This document shows positions 15,527 to 23,118 of a stretch of DNA of 29,189 nucleotides, one piece after another (position 1 is the stretch's first letter; each line of letters starts with the position of its first letter). Under the pieces are notes generated by a model that had not been told where the DNA came from, searched no databases, and saw nothing but the letters and a program-made list of their open reading frames with translations. A program made the translations under genes and the position numbers. The DNA is from CAIKOD01 sp035505975 (GTDB lineage Archaea > Halobacteriota > Methanomicrobia > Methanomicrobiales > Methanospirillaceae), in contig DATJQJ010000001.1 of the NCBI GenBank assembly GCA_035505975.1, positions 1 through 29,189 of the forward strand, read 5' to 3'.

Positions 15527-15781
15527 GCTGCAGGAGCCACCTGCAGCTTCCGGGTCCCGGACAATCGTCAGGTGCAGTCATGTTTTCACAATTGTGAATG
15601 TGTTATGGAAGGTAATCAGTAAACCGATTTAAACGTTATGATAAAGGAAATCATTTTTTCCCGGGCCCTTTTTGAATGCCGTATTGTCAGGGGCCATCGG
15701 AACCCTTACCTGGTGAGGAGGAATTTATTAACCTGGTGCCATTAAATTCTATAGAGCTTCATAGCCGGCTGACATCCGGCT
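15527..15781. promoter_or_regulatory. Divergent control region between two cysteine desulfurase genes
   Basis: The 392-base gap 15461-15852 has no gene but several symmetric elements. GCTGCAGG-AGCCA-CCTGCAGC (15527-15547) is a perfect 8-bp inverted repeat. CCGGGTCCCGG (15550-15560) follows directly. TTCACAATTGTGAA (15585-15598) is a perfect 14-bp palindrome. AGCCGG and CCGGCT (15763-15768, 15776-15781) form an inverted repeat in the probable leader of the plus-strand operon. Their density suggests regulated divergent transcription, for example by iron, sulfur or molybdenum status. No binding protein is identified. Confidence 0.45.
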
Positions 15782-15852
15782 CGATATGCTTTGGGTAACG
15801 GGGATTTTGATATGGGATTTTTTCCAGGTTGCAGCTGCACGGTGGTCTCCTG

Positions 15853-17037
15853 ATGGAACCTGCTGATGCCAGGGAGGATTTTCCCATTTTAAAGGACATT
15901 ATATACCTGGATAGTGCCTCAACAAGCCTCTGTCCGGTCCAGGTCGTGAGAGCGGTCGACGAATATGAACTGCAATACCGGGCAAACGTAGGCCGGGGAG
16001 TCCACCGCCTTGCCGTCGTTGCGACGCAGAAATACCAGGACGCCCATGACAAGGTGGCCGGGATGATAGGCGGCAGGCAGGGCACGACCGTATTTACGCG
16101 CAATACAACCGAGGCGATCAACATGGTTGCCCTGGGCATGGATTTTTCCCCCGGTGACCGGATCGTGACAACACTCCTCGAACATCATTCGAATCTCCTG
16201 CCCTGGTTCCGCTTAAAAAACCAGGGACGTATCGGACTCGATACGATCCCCCCCGAAAAAGACGGGACCCTCGAGATCTCCCGGTTTTTTGATGCAATTG
16301 ACGAAAATACACGGCTGGTTGCGGTAAGCCAGGCCTCCAATGTCCTTGGTACCGTAGTCCCCGTCAAAAAAATCGCAGGACTATGCAAAAAGTACGGCGC
16401 CAGGCTGCTCGTTGACGGTGCCCAGTCGGTACCCCATATGCCGGTAAATGTTGCCGATATCGGGTGCGATTATTTCTGCTTTTCAGGGCATAAGATGCTT
16501 GGACCCTCGGGGACCGGGGTGCTGTGGATGAAGGAGCCCGATCTCAGTCCCATGCTTGTCGGGGGGGGCATGGTCGCGGAAATTAAGGCCGACCATTACC
16601 GGGAACAACCTGGTTTTTTGGGATACGAAGCAGGCACTCCTGCGATTGGAGCCGGTATAGGCCTTGGCAGGGCAGTCGACTACCTGCAATCCATCGGTAT
16701 GGCCCGTGTTCAGGCTCATGAAAATTCCCTGACCGGGCGGATGATCCGCGGCCTGTCCGGAATCGGAGGGGTCGATGTGTACGGCCCCATGGCCACCGAT
16801 CAAAGGATCGGGGTGGTTTCATTCACTATTGCCGGGATGCACCCGCATGACGTTGCTCACATCCTTGACGAGGCATCGGGGATCATGGTCAGATCAGGAG
16901 AGCACTGTTGCAGTCCCCTCATGCGCCACCTTGGGGCAACAGAAGGGACTGTCAGGGCCAGTCTTCACCTGTATAATAACGGAGAGGACGTGGAACACCT
17001 CCTTACGACTGTCGAGGAAATATCGAGGATGACCTGA
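15853..17037 (+). CDS. Cysteine desulfurase, SufS/CsdA class, paired with fdhD
   Basis: Second cysteine desulfurase of the window (394 residues), from class II. The PLP lysine is Lys214 in CFSGHKMLGPSGTG. The catalytic cysteine is Cys352 in RSGEHCCSP, matching the RxGxHC motif of SufS-type enzymes. There is no sufE, sufB or sufC next to it. Instead fdhD starts one base after its stop, so it probably provides the persulfide that FdhD passes to the formate dehydrogenase cofactor, as IscS does in E. coli. The frame can be read from a TTG at 15829, but ATG 15853 is preferred because GGTGGT lies six bases before it and the family start agrees. Confidence 0.92.
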   Translation: MEPADAREDFPILKDIIYLDSASTSLCPVQVVRAVDEYELQYRANVGRGVHRLAVVATQKYQDAHDKVAGMIGGRQGTTVFTRNTTEAINMVALGMDFSPGDRIVTTLLEHHSNLLPWFRLKNQGRIGLDTIPPEKDGTLEISRFFDAIDENTRLVAVSQASNVLGTVVPVKKIAGLCKKYGARLLVDGAQSVPHMPVNVADIGCDYFCFSGHKMLGPSGTGVLWMKEPDLSPMLVGGGMVAEIKADHYREQPGFLGYEAGTPAIGAGIGLGRAVDYLQSIGMARVQAHENSLTGRMIRGLSGIGGVDVYGPMATDQRIGVVSFTIAGMHPHDVAHILDEASGIMVRSGEHCCSPLMRHLGATEGTVRASLHLYNNGEDVEHLLTTVEEISRMT

Positions 17038-17038
17038 A

Positions 17039-17800
17039 ATGTACAAGACAGTACCCTGTATAAAGGAGGACTCGGGCTCATTTACACCGGGGACTCACGA
17101 AGTGATCGAAGAAGTCCCTCTCGCCATTACGATAAACGGCCGGCATGCCCTTACGGCCATGGTCAGCCCCCACATGATGAGAGAATTCGTCACCGGGATC
17201 CTGTATACGGAAAGGATCATCCATGGTGTGGACGAGATCGAGTCGGTCCATGTCGAACCCGGGAAAGTCAGTGTCCTGACAACGAACCCGTTCAAGATAC
17301 TCGTCTCCAAGAAGACCGTGTTGTCAGGGTGCGGCGGGTCGTCCTCTTATCTCGACGTTGCAAAACTTCCCCGGGTCGCTTCCGACCTGGTCATCGACGT
17401 GGCCACGATTATTTCGGCCACGAAGGAGACGCTTCAGTCAGACCTCCATGTGAAAACGGGAGGTATCCATATCATCGGCCTGTTCAACGACGACGGTGCA
17501 GTTATCATCACCGAGGACATCGGCAGGCACAATGCTCTCGACAAAGTGATCGGGCACGGGCTCATGAAGGGAGTGGATCTCTCCCGGACATTTGTCGTAA
17601 GTTCAGGGAGGATTTCGTCGGAAATGGTGAGAAAATGCCTGATTGCGGGGATCCCGATAATCATTTCCCGGGGCGCAACGACAACGCTGGCCGTCACGAC
17701 GGCTGATCAGGCAAACCTGACGGTTATCGGCTTTGTACGGGGGCAGAAAATGAACATTTATACCCACCCCGGCCGGGTGAGGGGAGCATTGGTTCCCTGA
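17039..17800 (+). CDS. fdhD: FdhD, formate dehydrogenase sulfurtransferase
   Basis: FdhD transfers sulfur to the Mo/W-bis-pyranopterin cofactor before it is inserted in formate dehydrogenase (253 residues). Conserved regions are EVPLAITINGR, EFVTGILYTE, TGGIHIIGLF, ITEDIGRHNALDKVIGHG and SSGRISSEMV. In E. coli the sulfur-accepting loop has a CxxC pair. Here the loop reads LSGCGGSSSYLD, with only Cys98, so a single cysteine must carry the persulfide. It is cotranscribed with the class II desulfurase, one base apart. The client is FdhA (24372-26435), whose active-site residue is Cys132. Confidence 0.95.
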   Translation: MYKTVPCIKEDSGSFTPGTHEVIEEVPLAITINGRHALTAMVSPHMMREFVTGILYTERIIHGVDEIESVHVEPGKVSVLTTNPFKILVSKKTVLSGCGGSSSYLDVAKLPRVASDLVIDVATIISATKETLQSDLHVKTGGIHIIGLFNDDGAVIITEDIGRHNALDKVIGHGLMKGVDLSRTFVVSSGRISSEMVRKCLIAGIPIIISRGATTTLAVTTADQANLTVIGFVRGQKMNIYTHPGRVRGALVP

Positions 17801-17838
17801 CCGGTGAATGTCCGAATTGGCTGAACGACCCTTACATT

Positions 17839-18801
17839 TCAGGTTGTGAACCGTTTTTTATTGTCCTTGTTTTCCCCGGAAATTTCCACGAGCAGCCTGC
17901 AGGCCTGACATGTCGTCCCGCTGCAGGGTTCTCCACATATCGGGCAATGGGATCTCTCTTTTCCTAAAGCATCATGGTCGAGAATTCCGAATAGACGTTC
18001 CCTCCCATGGATCAGCCGGAGTGACGACCCCGGGTACGCATATTCGAGCGACGACTGCATCGACCGCACCTCGGACCGGAGCGACGAACCGGCATACGGG
18101 CATTCGGGGAGACAAATCTGACATCCGTTGAGCAGACTGTACAGAGTCACCTCCTTCTCGGAGACCTCGAGGAAGGGTTTGATCCTCCTCGTAAACCCTG
18201 CGCCCTTCCTTTCACCCGGCCGGCGGACGAGTCTTGCGAGGTCGCCCCTCAGGTAATTCATGAGCACCGACTGGGCTTCGTCGTCGAGGTTATGCCCGGT
18301 GGCGATGGAATCGGCCCGCTCCTCCCGTGCAACATCGGCAAGGGCTTTTTTTCTGAGGATCCCGCATACGGTGCAGGGATGGTATTTTCCGCGTTTCAGT
18401 ATGGCGTCGAGAGATCTCCCGTACAGCGATTCGAATGAAACGATGCGGTGCGGTATTCCGAGTCTCCCGGTCAGGGCAATCGCCGATGCAATCGTCTCGT
18501 CCCGGTACCCTGCAATCCCTTCGTCCACGGTGACCGCAAAAAGACTGGCACCGCGGTACCCGGGGACGATCTTCGAGAGCAGAATGAGGAGGGCCGAGCT
18601 GTCTTTCCCGCCCGAGAGGCCGACAGCAATCCGATCGCCGCCGCCTATCATGTCGTACCGATCGATTGTCGATCGGGCACGGGCTTCGATACCGGAGACC
18701 AGGTGGGCTCCGCATAGATGACCTCCCTTGTTCCTGTCGTAGTATACCGCCGGCTGCCGGCAGGCATCGCACACCGGCAGGCAAACCTCCTCTCCCTCCA
18801 T
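17839..18801 (-). CDS. ncsA: tRNA 2-thiolation protein, TtuA/NcsA family
   Basis: ATP-dependent tRNA sulfurtransferase (320 residues) that adenylates a uridine and inserts sulfur from a ubiquitin-like carrier. Seen: an N-terminal zinc finger (Cys11, Cys14, Cys30, His33), the PP-loop SGGKDS (63-68), Cys142 and Cys145 in PCTVCG with Cys233 in PECPYA, which correspond to the 4Fe-4S ligands of TtuA, and a C-terminal zinc finger CPICGEPCSGTTCQAC. GHNLDDEAQSVLMN is also a family motif. The target (U34 or U54) cannot be read from the sequence. The sulfur-carrier gene lies 12 bases upstream in the same transcript, which supports the assignment. Confidence 0.92.
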   Translation of the reverse strand: MEGEEVCLPVCDACRQPAVYYDRNKGGHLCGAHLVSGIEARARSTIDRYDMIGGGDRIAVGLSGGKDSSALLILLSKIVPGYRGASLFAVTVDEGIAGYRDETIASAIALTGRLGIPHRIVSFESLYGRSLDAILKRGKYHPCTVCGILRKKALADVAREERADSIATGHNLDDEAQSVLMNYLRGDLARLVRRPGERKGAGFTRRIKPFLEVSEKEVTLYSLLNGCQICLPECPYAGSSLRSEVRSMQSSLEYAYPGSSLRLIHGRERLFGILDHDALGKERSHCPICGEPCSGTTCQACRLLVEISGENKDNKKRFTT

Positions 18802-18813
18802 CCTTGGCGTCCT

Positions 18814-19008
18814 CTAGCCCCCATGGGCGACGCGGAAGATCTTTACCTCGTCACTGCCGCAAATAACGACATCTTCGGGGACCAGCCTGCCGTTTTTTGT
18901 CACGATTACCTCGAGGGGATTGATGCCGAGCGAGAGGAGCAGCGAACTTACCGGTGCAGGGCCCCCTTCGGGCACGATGATTGTTCCATCCGGAAGACAA
19001 ACGCTCAT
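18814..19008 (-). CDS. ThiS/MoaD-like ubiquitin-fold sulfur carrier
   Basis: A 64-residue beta-grasp protein ending in Gly-Gly directly before the stop (FRVAHGG). The C-terminal glycine is expected to be adenylated by an E1-like enzyme and turned into a thiocarboxylate. Internal features VIVTKNGRLVPEDVVICGSDEVKIFRV match the ThiS/MoaD/SAMP fold. It precedes the TtuA/NcsA gene in the same operon, so it is most likely the TtuB- or SAMP2-like sulfur donor for tRNA thiolation. It might also serve MoaE, since no other MoaD is seen here. No E1-like activating enzyme is encoded in this window. Confidence 0.88.
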   Translation of the reverse strand: MSVCLPDGTIIVPEGGPAPVSSLLLSLGINPLEVIVTKNGRLVPEDVVICGSDEVKIFRVAHGG

Positions 19009-19198
19009 GGCAGTTCCATTCTTTAAATCTCGGTACCAGATCTTGGACCCGGTCCGGCATCATCGTATCGTTCGGAACAGGTGTCTCCCTGTCATCATAA
19101 AGTGCAATAACTCTTATCCCCGGGCGGGAACAAAATGAATAAAAGGACCCGGGTTCAGGGCGATTACCGGTTTCACGAACAGGACAGGAGAGGGCTCG

Positions 19199-20113
19199 AT
19201 GGACGAAGACCAGTTGAAAGAGAAGATTCAGGCATTGAAATCGGAACATAATGCAATGATCCTCGCGCATAATTACCAGAAAGGTCCCGTGCAGGAGATC
19301 GCAGACATCGTCGGAGATTCGCTCGAGCTCTCGCGGGCTGCGGCAGCAGCGTCGGTGGACGCAGAGATCATCGTCTTCTGCGGCGTGGATTTCATGGCAG
19401 AAACCTCGGCTGTCCTTTCTCCGGAAAAAAAGGTGATACTCCCTGCCGGGGACGCCTGCTGCCCGATGGCGGAAATGGTCACCGGAGAGGAGATCAGGTC
19501 GGCAAGAAAACGCTATCCTGATGCGGCTGTCGTCTGCTACGTCAATACCACCGCAGAGGTCAAGGCGGAAAGCGATATCTGCTGCACATCGGCAAACGCG
19601 GTAAAAGTGGTAAATTCGCTCGATAATGATCGGGTCCTGTTCGTCCCCGACCGGAACCTCGCGGCGTACGTGGCACGGTATACGAAGAAACGGGTCATCC
19701 CCTGGGAAGGGTTCTGTATCGTTCACGACCTCATCACGGCCGAAGACGTGGTCAGGGCAAAGCTTCTCCACCCAGGTGCCGAGGTCATCGTCCACCCCGA
19801 GTGCAGGCCCGAAGTGATCGACCTGGCCGATGGTGTATACAGTACTTCGGGGATGATCGGGCGCGTGTGCAAAGGTGATAAGAGCGAATATGTCATCGGG
19901 ACGGAAACCGGGATCCTGTATCGCCTTACCAGGGAATGCCCTGATAAGACCTGTTATCCCCTCTCCCCCCGGGCAGTCTGTGTGAATATGAAAAAAACCG
20001 GGCTCCCCGAAGTCCTTCAATCGCTCGAGACCCTGTCGCCTGTCATAACAGTTCCCGAAGAAACTGCGAGCCGTGCGCGGGTTGCGATCGGCCGGATGCT
20101 GGACCTCCCGTAA
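19199..20113 (+). CDS. nadA: NadA, quinolinate synthase
   Basis: Makes quinolinate from iminoaspartate and dihydroxyacetone phosphate in NAD synthesis (304 residues, normal length for archaeal NadA). The 4Fe-4S ligands are visible: a cysteine in DACCPM (Cys87 or Cys88), Cys173 in WEGFCIVH and Cys261 in AVCVNMKKT. Other motifs are ILAHNYQ, VFCGVDFMAETSA, VNTTAEVKAESDI, VHPECRPEV and STSGMI. The start is ATG, with GGAG nine bases upstream. It stands alone (no nadB, nadC or nadX next to it), divergent from the sulfur-carrier gene and convergent with tfuA. Confidence 0.96.
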   Translation: MDEDQLKEKIQALKSEHNAMILAHNYQKGPVQEIADIVGDSLELSRAAAAASVDAEIIVFCGVDFMAETSAVLSPEKKVILPAGDACCPMAEMVTGEEIRSARKRYPDAAVVCYVNTTAEVKAESDICCTSANAVKVVNSLDNDRVLFVPDRNLAAYVARYTKKRVIPWEGFCIVHDLITAEDVVRAKLLHPGAEVIVHPECRPEVIDLADGVYSTSGMIGRVCKGDKSEYVIGTETGILYRLTRECPDKTCYPLSPRAVCVNMKKTGLPEVLQSLETLSPVITVPEETASRARVAIGRMLDLP

Positions 20114-20176
20114 CAATTTCCTCCTTGATCCGTCGTACCGGTGGAATACACAGTGCAGTTTCCATATGCAACCGGT

Positions 20177-20836
20177 TTACAACAACCCAAGGCTTTTAGC
20201 GATATCCCGGGTCCTGCGAAGGGCCGCGATCGCATCATTCCGTTTCAGGTCCGGCGCAGTCCCGGCGAATGCCAGGAATTTGTCGACGTTATCGTGATCG
20301 AGTACCCGGTATGCGAGGATCCTGAGCTCGTCCCAGGTCCTGTCCGGGAAATACAGTGACCTGGCCAGATCGAGAAGCACCTGGCTTGTATCGTGGTCTA
20401 TTATTCCGTTTGCCGCCGCAAGACCCAGGATATACCTGATATTAACCAGCGGTACCGAGAGAGCGTACCCTGATTCGGGATCGAAGATCAGGGCTACCTC
20501 GTCGTCGGATGTGATCGTCCCTTCCCGGTACCAGCGGTATATTTCTCCGACACCTTCCATGCCGAGGGTATCCAGTTCCGATGCACGGAGGGCTCCCATA
20601 CTCGAGGCCCCGATTACCCTGACGCCTTTACCGATCGCGTCGAGGATCTCCCGGTGCCCCACCGAGCATTCCTGGAAGAACACACCGTCGATTAGACAGA
20701 TGACCTTCGCCCCTTCCCTGACTGCGGCAGGAATAGCTCCCCTTCGTGCCGGCGGGAGATACCGGGCGTCGAGGATATCGGCGGCTTCACGAACCGAAAG
20801 ACTTGGGCCGAGAAACACGACGATTTCCGGCAGCAA
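20177..20836 (-). CDS. tfuA: TfuA, YcaO partner protein
   Basis: TfuA-like protein of about 219 residues that works with YcaO in peptide thioamide formation. Seen: VVFLGPSLSVREA near the N-terminus, LIDGVFF, the family motif GASSMGALRASEL and the acidic segment ITSDDEVALIF. The frame extends to an ATG at 20872, but that codon has no ribosome binding site. The TTG at 20836 has GGGAGG at seven bases and fits the domain boundary better, so it is chosen. It still overlaps the 3' end of ycaO by 50 bases, which points to translational coupling. In Methanosarcina, YcaO and TfuA are known to make the thioglycine of McrA. Confidence 0.9.
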   Translation of the reverse strand: MLPEIVVFLGPSLSVREAADILDARYLPPARRGAIPAAVREGAKVICLIDGVFFQECSVGHREILDAIGKGVRVIGASSMGALRASELDTLGMEGVGEIYRWYREGTITSDDEVALIFDPESGYALSVPLVNIRYILGLAAANGIIDHDTSQVLLDLARSLYFPDRTWDELRILAYRVLDHDNVDKFLAFAGTAPDLKRNDAIAALRRTRDIAKSLGLL

Positions 20837-22007
20837 TGCAACGCCTCCCTTTCCTCTCCTGGTCCATCGCATAGACTTCGAGGCCGGGGACTATTACCCG
20901 GACCACGGGGACACCGATGTTCGGCCTCGTTAAGTCAACGACGATAACCCTGTCGAGCCCTGCAACGGCGAGTGCAGAGACAACCCGTTCGATGTCTTTT
21001 CGGAAGTCGTCAGAATCGCAGGATTGAACCGTTTTAAAGTCTTTCTCCCCTTCGCTCTCGAACCAGTACCGGTTCATCCGCTTTGTCCGTTCGTATCCCA
21101 TTTTTCTTCTGAAATCGGCAACATTCGTATCTTCCCGGGCACCGTGGATCTGGGTCAGGCGGCTCTGGGCGACTTCGGTAATGGCCCTGAGCAACGCGAT
21201 CTCTGCATTGGTATGGGTCCCCATCCCGATGGTCAGGAGGGTGGGGTCTTTTAAGGTAATATCGTCGGATACGGCAGCGATCGTCGGGATGCCGATATCG
21301 CTCGTGATGTCCTTGACGATGACCTCGACCCCGGCGCGGGAAAACCGCGAGAGGAGCTCTGCGGGCAGTCCGTCGTTGATATTCGTCAGCCTGGAACCGG
21401 TATTTCGCATGACCTCGGCCAGGGACCATGCATCCCGTTCGATCAGTTCCATCAGAGCATGGAAGGTCGCTTCTTCGAGAGTATTCCCGGAAGCGAGCCC
21501 GTTCGTGTTCGTCCTGAACAGGGCAGGAGTAAACCTGGGAAGCGGGTGGAACACGGCATTGGCAGGGACAAGGACCTGCCCGCCTCCCGCGATATCAAAT
21601 CCTTCCACCCAGGGAATTACGATCCCTGGGTCGGCTCCTTCGGGGAGGATCAGGTCGGAAGGGTCCACCCCCGGCATACCGCCGGGTAACCCCGGGAACG
21701 GCGCATTCACTAGTTCCCGGTCCGATGGTTCTGCCGAGAACCGCTCGATCCCTTCCATCATTGCCGATACCTTTGCTTCTACCGGCGTTGCACCTTTTCC
21801 ATTGTATACCGAGATCGCACCGTTAAGGGCGGTCGGCCTGATGCTCGAGAATACCGGTATACCGATCCGGTCGAGACTGGTGATGTCTGCCACCCTCGTG
21901 ATCCCTGCTTCGGGGAGCAGCTTTTCCACCCGCAAAAGCGTCTCTTCAGGGGAAACCGTGCGCTGTGTCTCTTTGCTGTAGGTCTTTTTGGATGGTCTCA
22001 GTTCCAT
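20787..22007 (-). CDS. ycaO: YcaO, McrA thioglycine synthase component
   Basis: ATP-dependent YcaO cyclodehydratase-family protein (406 residues) that phosphorylates a peptide-backbone amide so sulfur can replace oxygen. With TfuA it is expected to thioamidate a glycine in the active site of methyl-coenzyme M reductase. ATP/Mg-binding segments seen are AKVSAMMEGIERFSAEPSDR, HALMELIERDAWS and RAITEVAQSRLTQIHG. The C-terminus lacks the PxPxP end of azoline-forming YcaO proteins, in line with the TfuA-linked group. The Shine-Dalgarno site is GGTG seven bases before the ATG. It is the first gene of the ycaO-tfuA transcript. Confidence 0.93.
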   Translation of the reverse strand: MELRPSKKTYSKETQRTVSPEETLLRVEKLLPEAGITRVADITSLDRIGIPVFSSIRPTALNGAISVYNGKGATPVEAKVSAMMEGIERFSAEPSDRELVNAPFPGLPGGMPGVDPSDLILPEGADPGIVIPWVEGFDIAGGGQVLVPANAVFHPLPRFTPALFRTNTNGLASGNTLEEATFHALMELIERDAWSLAEVMRNTGSRLTNINDGLPAELLSRFSRAGVEVIVKDITSDIGIPTIAAVSDDITLKDPTLLTIGMGTHTNAEIALLRAITEVAQSRLTQIHGAREDTNVADFRRKMGYERTKRMNRYWFESEGEKDFKTVQSCDSDDFRKDIERVVSALAVAGLDRVIVVDLTRPNIGVPVVRVIVPGLEVYAMDQERKGRRCIAAGNRRVSRPKSFGS

Positions 22008-22033
22008 GGGATTACACCGGAAGTCCTGGTATC

Positions 22034-22055
22034 AGGCGTATCGCCTTTTATACAA
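22034..22055 (-). promoter_or_regulatory. ycaO promoter
   Basis: On the minus strand TGTATAAAA (22055-22047) is a strong TATA box about 40 bases before the ycaO ATG. Immediately after it lies the small inverted repeat AGGCG-TAT-CGCCT (22034-22046, plus strand), between TATA box and expected start site, a usual place for a repressor. Confidence 0.5.
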
Positions 22056-22237
22056 GTATTTTGAGAAGCAGGAAACATATACATTCGCTTCTTCTCCCCT
22101 GCCCGGAAACGTGAAATAGCATGAGCTCCTTGTGTCTCCGGAAAACACCAGGGTGAAAAGACAAACACTTCCACCGGTAACGGCCTCGCAGTGTCCCGGT
22201 AGAAGATTTTTAATCGACCGACAACGAAATGGGAGGT

Positions 22238-22783
22238 ATGGATAAAAAGAAAATTCTTCTGATAACTCTCCTGGCGCTCCTCGTATCCGGGGGCTTCGGG
22301 ACAATTCCTGCCCTGGCTGCGTCGGGCCAGGACGTGTTCGGTTCCGAATGGATGAGCGGCGTGTATTTCACCGACCCCTCGTTCCTTTCGCCTGACTGGA
22401 AGGCGCCGGCAGTCACGAGCACCTTTGCGGACCCTGCCTTCCTCTCGAAGGACTGGGCGGTCCCAAACCTCAACAATCCTTCGGCAGCAGGATCGCCCGA
22501 CCTGTCCCGCCTTACCGCTGATCCCTCGTTCCTCTCATCGGGGTGGAAAGTCCCGACTGTCTCGCCGATAGCAGATCCCGGAATTTTATCGCCGAACTGG
22601 ACCGTACCCACGATCACTCCGGTCGCCGACAGTAAATTCACATCAGCCAACTGGTCTGTTCCGGCCGTAGTGCCATTCGGATATGGGAGTCTGCCCGCCA
22701 ACTGGCCTTATGCGACACCCGATCCCTTCAAGGGCGACTCGCAGTTCGGGCCTGAATGGCACCTGAGCGGATACCTCTTCTGA
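22238..22783 (+). CDS. Secreted tandem-repeat protein of unknown function
   Basis: Not recognised. A 181-residue protein with a signal peptide (MDKKK, hydrophobic 6-20, likely cleavage after ALA at 25-27). The mature part has at least five copies of xDPxFLSxxWxVP: 45-57, 64-76, 94-106, 112-124 and 130-142, with a degenerate sixth near 148-161. Spacing is about 18-19 residues, once 30. The array is bracketed by two similar ends, FGSEWMSGVYF (34-44) and FGPEWHLSGYLF (170-181). There is no cysteine, no membrane anchor and no known enzyme motif. The ATG at 22238 is chosen because a TATA-like TTTTTAA (about 22206-22212) predicts a leaderless start here. An ATG at 22229 is also in frame. The gene is divergent from ycaO and ends in a T-run. 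Confidence 0.8.
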   Translation: MDKKKILLITLLALLVSGGFGTIPALAASGQDVFGSEWMSGVYFTDPSFLSPDWKAPAVTSTFADPAFLSKDWAVPNLNNPSAAGSPDLSRLTADPSFLSSGWKVPTVSPIADPGILSPNWTVPTITPVADSKFTSANWSVPAVVPFGYGSLPANWPYATPDPFKGDSQFGPEWHLSGYLF

Positions 22784-22797
22784 ATAACCAGGAAATC

Positions 22798-22804
22798 TTT
22801 TTTT
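22798..22804 (+). terminator. Poly-T terminator of the secreted repeat-protein gene
   Basis: Seven T residues 15 bases after the stop codon. Confidence 0.6.
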
Positions 22805-22933
22805 AGACCTTCGTTCCGCCATCTGATTATCAGGTTTTATCAGCGTTTTCTTCAATAACCGGCCTTTGGAATAAGAATTTCATATCCTGGCCGTCCCAAC
22901 TCAACTGGTACTTCCCGCTATGCGATTGGTTCA

Positions 22934-22959
22934 GCCGCCCCGAAGGGCGCCCCGGCGGC
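22934..22959. repeat. GC-rich inverted repeat
   Basis: GCCGCC (22934-22939) pairs with GGCGGC (22954-22959) around a GC-rich loop containing GGCGCC. It lies about 110 bases before repeat core C, at the same distance as the left end of copies A and B, and is followed by GGTTCA as in copy A. It may be the diverged left end of copy C. Confidence 0.4.
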
Positions 22960-23044
22960 GGTTCAAATAATTGAAAAGGCTTGATTTGGAAAGAACAGGT
23001 TTCTTTGAAGATGGGAAATGAATCATGCCCCTTTCAAGGATCTA

Positions 23045-23102
23045 TCGCAACCGGGGGTCGCCCCACGGCGGGGCGGAGCCCCGGGAGCGTCGACACATTT
23101 TC
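23045..23102 (+). repeat. Dispersed GC-rich repeat, copy C (right part)
   Basis: TCGCAACCGG, GGGTCGCC, CGGCGGGGCGGAGCCCC, GGGAGCGTCGA and ATTTTC follow each other as in copy A, with the GGGGC/GCCCC hairpin conserved. It lies in the 347-base gap between the secreted repeat-protein gene and fdhB, which converge. Apart from this, the inverted repeat upstream and the two terminators, the gap shows no gene. Confidence 0.6.
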
Positions 23103-23118
23103 CTGTTATTAAAATCGG

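Noticed and set aside
18851..20116. Minus-strand open frame of 421 codons
   Set aside because: Antisense to nadA and running into the carrier gene. Composition is His/Arg/Asp-rich and without motifs, while nadA has all three cluster cysteines.
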